NCBI GenBank assembly: GCA_031267955.1
Contig: JAIRYB010000011.1
Span: 1-6,684, forward strand
Direction of reading: 5' to 3'
Length of the DNA: 6,684 nt
DNA from: Spirochaetaceae bacterium
Lineage (GTDB): Bacteria > Spirochaetota > Spirochaetia > Treponematales > Breznakiellaceae
A program made the position numbers and the translations under genes. The stretch's first letter is position 1. Every line of letters starts with the position of its first letter. Below the pieces are notes generated by a model. That model ran no database searches and was not told the origin of the DNA. It saw nothing but the letters and a program-made list of their open reading frames with translations. Positions 5,345 through 6,684 of the stretch are shown piece after piece.

Positions 5345-5387
5345 CTCCCCTGTCCTCAGTATACCGCGCGAGATTGGGTGTCCGCAA
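5345..5387 (-). promoter_or_regulatory. STAS gene promoter with the ribosome binding site at the predicted mRNA 5' end
   Basis: On the minus strand, TTGCGG (complement of 5382-5387), an 18-base spacer and TATACT (complement of 5358-5363) form a plausible promoter. The predicted first base is 5351, which is the A of the Shine-Dalgarno AGGGGAG (5345-5351). The leader would be only about 12 bases, consisting of the ribosome binding site and a five-base spacer. This site also fixes the start codon at 5339 rather than 5402, because 5402 lies upstream of the promoter. Confidence 0.5.
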
Positions 5388-5433
5388 GCGCGGGGACGGC
5401 AATTTCGCGTTCCGGCCCGGAATTCGGGCGTAT

Positions 5434-5484
5434 TTGACTTGCCCGGCCCCATGGTTTATCCTTCAATTTAACAGGGGGCAGGGA
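5434..5484 (+). promoter_or_regulatory. Promoter and ribosome binding site of the glycosidase lipoprotein gene
   Basis: TTGACT (5434-5439), a 17-base spacer and TATCCT (5457-5462) match the sigma70 consensus at 5/6 and 4/6. The predicted start is near 5469-5470, giving a leader of about 20 bases. That leader contains purine runs AGGGGG and AGGGA, the latter at 5480-5484, five bases before ATG 5490. This is a conventional arrangement and contrasts with the three genes whose -10 touches the start codon. Confidence 0.55.
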
Positions 5485-5489
5485 AACGT

Positions 5490-6521
5490 ATGGCCGGGCC
5501 TAGAACCTTACGACAAACAATAACAGTAACTCTGCTGTTCTTCCTTTTCGCGTCCTGCCGGACTTTTTCCCCAGTACGCGAGACGGGCATTACGCCCGCC
5601 GCTTTCGGGACGATTGACGACATTGTTCCCCAGTGGAAGCCTTACGCGGAACAATTCGGCGGGGGGCTTTCCCTCTTTGCGGGCAGGCTGGACAGGCCCC
5701 GCCTTGAATTCTGGGCGCTCCGGGCGGATTTAAACGAGCCGGGGCTTTCCATAGCGGTAAGCGGCCCCGAGCCGGTAAACGGCGTCCTCCGGGAAAACCA
5801 CATGCCCGCCGTTTCCGTCTCGCTTTTTGCGGAACGCTATAACTGCATCGCGGGGATTAACGCCAACCCGTTTAGCCCGGTTTCGGCAAAACTCGGGGAG
5901 GACAGGTTTATCGACGGGATCGCGGTTTCGCGCGGCGTTCTGGCCGCCCGCCCCAATCCCCGCTTCGACGCGCTGGTATTTTACGCGGACAATGCGGCCG
6001 CGGCCGCAGAAACCGGCAACAGTAATACTGTTCCGGCCGCGCGGAGAAGGGCCGCCATCCTTCCCCAGGGCGAACTTGCCGCCGCGTTACAGCGGGACGG
6101 CGGTTTAAGCGGTATCGAAAACGCGGTGGGCGGCTTTCAGATTGTGCTTTGGAAAGGGGCCCCGGCCGGGCGCGTACTGGATCAGGCCGCCGGGGGAAAA
6201 GCCCCCAGGCATCCCCGGAGCGCGGCCGGGCTTTCCGCCGACGGGAACACCCTTTACCTCCTCGCCGTTGACGGGAGGAGGCCCGCCAGTGTCGGCGTTA
6301 CCGAAGAAGAACTCGCCCTAATACTAAAACAGCTTGGCGCTTACGACGGCCTTAACTTTGACGGGGGCGGCTCGACCTCCCTGGTGCTGCGCTCCCTCAT
6401 GCAGGAAGGCGGGAACCCCTACGGCAGGGCCAGGCCGGTAAACATCCCCATTCACAAACAGATCCCCGGCTGGGAGCGCGCCGTGGCAAGTTGCCTGGGG
6501 ATCAGGCTGGGCGGGGAATGA
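5490..6521 (+). CDS. Phosphodiester glycosidase (NAGPA) domain lipoprotein
   Basis: A 343-residue exported protein. Residues 1-22 form a signal peptide with a hydrophobic core TVTLLFFLFAS ending in C23; F20-A21-S22-C23 is acceptable as the relaxed lipobox of spirochaetes, so it is probably lipid-anchored. The rest matches the phosphodiester glycosidase domain named after human NAGPA, the enzyme that uncovers mannose-6-phosphate. Its landmarks are INANPF (123-128), NAVGGFQIVLWKG (211-223), HPRSAAGLSADG (241-252), LLAVDGRR (257-264) and the signature LNFDGGGSTSLVL (288-300). Bacterial members remove sugars linked through phosphodiesters, and some act on wall or exopolysaccharide components. The exact substrate here is unknown. 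A small alanine-rich insert (about 167-187) interrupts the middle and may be a surface loop. The gene is monocistronic with its own promoter and converges with a partial minus-strand gene. Confidence 0.9.
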   Translation: MAGPRTLRQTITVTLLFFLFASCRTFSPVRETGITPAAFGTIDDIVPQWKPYAEQFGGGLSLFAGRLDRPRLEFWALRADLNEPGLSIAVSGPEPVNGVLRENHMPAVSVSLFAERYNCIAGINANPFSPVSAKLGEDRFIDGIAVSRGVLAARPNPRFDALVFYADNAAAAAETGNSNTVPAARRRAAILPQGELAAALQRDGGLSGIENAVGGFQIVLWKGAPAGRVLDQAAGGKAPRHPRSAAGLSADGNTLYLLAVDGRRPASVGVTEEELALILKQLGAYDGLNFDGGGSTSLVLRSLMQEGGNPYGRARPVNIPIHKQIPGWERAVASCLGIRLGGE

Positions 6522-6523
6522 GC

Positions 6524-6545
6524 CTCCGCGCGGCAAGCCGCGGGG
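6524..6545 (+). terminator. GC-rich hairpin just after the glycosidase gene, possible terminator
   Basis: Bases 6524-6530 pair with 6539-6545 (five G-C pairs, one G-U, one outer C-G) around an eight-base loop, two bases after the stop codon. A competing 5-bp stem (6529-6533 with 6538-6542, loop CAAG) uses the same bases. The following sequence (TATTAAA) is A+T-rich but has no real T-tract, so termination strength is uncertain. Confidence 0.35.
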
Positions 6546-6561
6546 TATTAAACCAGACTTT

Positions 6562-6576
6562 CGAATAAGCTATTCG
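6562..6576 (-). terminator. Small AT-rich stem-loop after the right-edge gene, weak terminator candidate
   Basis: CGAATA (6562-6567) and TATTCG (6571-6576) are perfect complements around a three-base loop, four bases beyond the stop codon of the partial minus-strand gene. The stem is weak and is not followed by a T-tract on either strand. It lies between two convergent genes, which is the main reason to list it. Confidence 0.2.
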
Positions 6577-6579
6577 CCT

Positions 6580-6684
6580 TTACCGTAGTTCCGAGATACG
6601 GTAGCCCTGCGGGGCAAGATCTTCCCAGGAAGAAGGTTCAAGCACGTCCTTGTCTATGCGCAGGTACAGTTCCGGCTCGTACCC
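6580..6684 (-). CDS. C-terminal fragment of an unidentified protein (cut by the right edge)
   Basis: The minus strand reads 34 codons in from the right edge to a TAA at 6580-6582. The peptide begins GYEPELYLRIDKDVLEPSSW and ends PQGYRISELR. Its composition is that of a normal soluble protein and the codon use resembles the neighbours. The stop lies 58 bases from the convergent glycosidase stop. The string LRIDKDVLEPS faintly recalls the SxDxDxxDP metal motif of arginase-like folds, but 34 residues are too few to assign a family. The last codons overlap a 7-bp inverted repeat (TACCGTA 6581-6587, TACGGTA 6597-6603) that could fold in the 3' end of the transcript. Confidence 0.55.
   Translation of the reverse strand, partial: GYEPELYLRIDKDVLEPSSWEDLAPQGYRISELR

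Noticed and set aside
5414..5430. Imperfect palindrome around GAATTC upstream of the glycosidase promoter as an operator
   Set aside because: The arms are only about four bases and imperfect, which is expected by chance in GC-rich sequence.
1..6684. CRISPR array, tRNA or rRNA gene, insertion sequence or toxin-antitoxin module
   Set aside because: I saw no regularly spaced repeats, cloverleaf-type sequence, transposase frames or paired small genes; the gaps between genes are all under 160 bases.

Overview
The window is GC-rich (above 50% by eye) apart from an AT-rich left edge. It holds seven complete protein genes and one gene cut by the right edge. A host-associated spirochaete of the Treponema group is my best guess. 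The reasons are the relaxed lipobox, the stand-alone STAS protein, the phosphodiester-glycosidase lipoprotein, and the pairing of a PocR/AraC regulator with a URO-D-type methyltransferase homologue. This is inference, not proof. I see no rRNA, tRNA, CRISPR array, insertion sequence or phage gene.

Layout. Positions 1-145 carry no gene but hold a near-consensus promoter firing leftward out of the window. A URO-D/MtaA-like protein (146-1192, minus) is divergent from a PocR-AraC regulator (1322-2182, plus). Their 129-bp gap contains overlapping back-to-back -10 boxes and a 20-bp-period direct repeat that is a good candidate operator. Next is tyrS, tyrosyl-tRNA synthetase (2268-3509, plus), which converges with an HD-domain hydrolase (3521-4339, minus). 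The HD gene is divergent from a small secreted protein of unknown function (4418-4960, plus). That gene converges on a STAS anti-sigma-factor antagonist (4983-5339, minus), which is divergent from a lipoprotein with a phosphodiester glycosidase (NAGPA-type) domain (5490-6521, plus). The C-terminus of an unidentified minus-strand gene lies at the right edge (6580-6684).

Organisation. Almost every gene is flanked by genes on the other strand and has its own promoter, so the window looks like single-gene transcription units rather than an operon. The only clear functional pairing is the regulator with the URO-D-like protein, plausibly a substrate-responsive switch for a corrinoid-dependent methyl-transfer step whose partners would lie beyond the left edge.

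The most unusual signal is in the start regions. At tyrS, the HD gene and the small secreted-protein gene, a -10-like hexamer ends exactly six bases before the ATG and no convincing ribosome binding site lies between. The A of the ATG would then be the predicted first transcribed base, suggesting leaderless mRNAs. The STAS gene has a related arrangement in which the predicted mRNA begins with its Shine-Dalgarno sequence. I did not find a complete novel multi-gene system.
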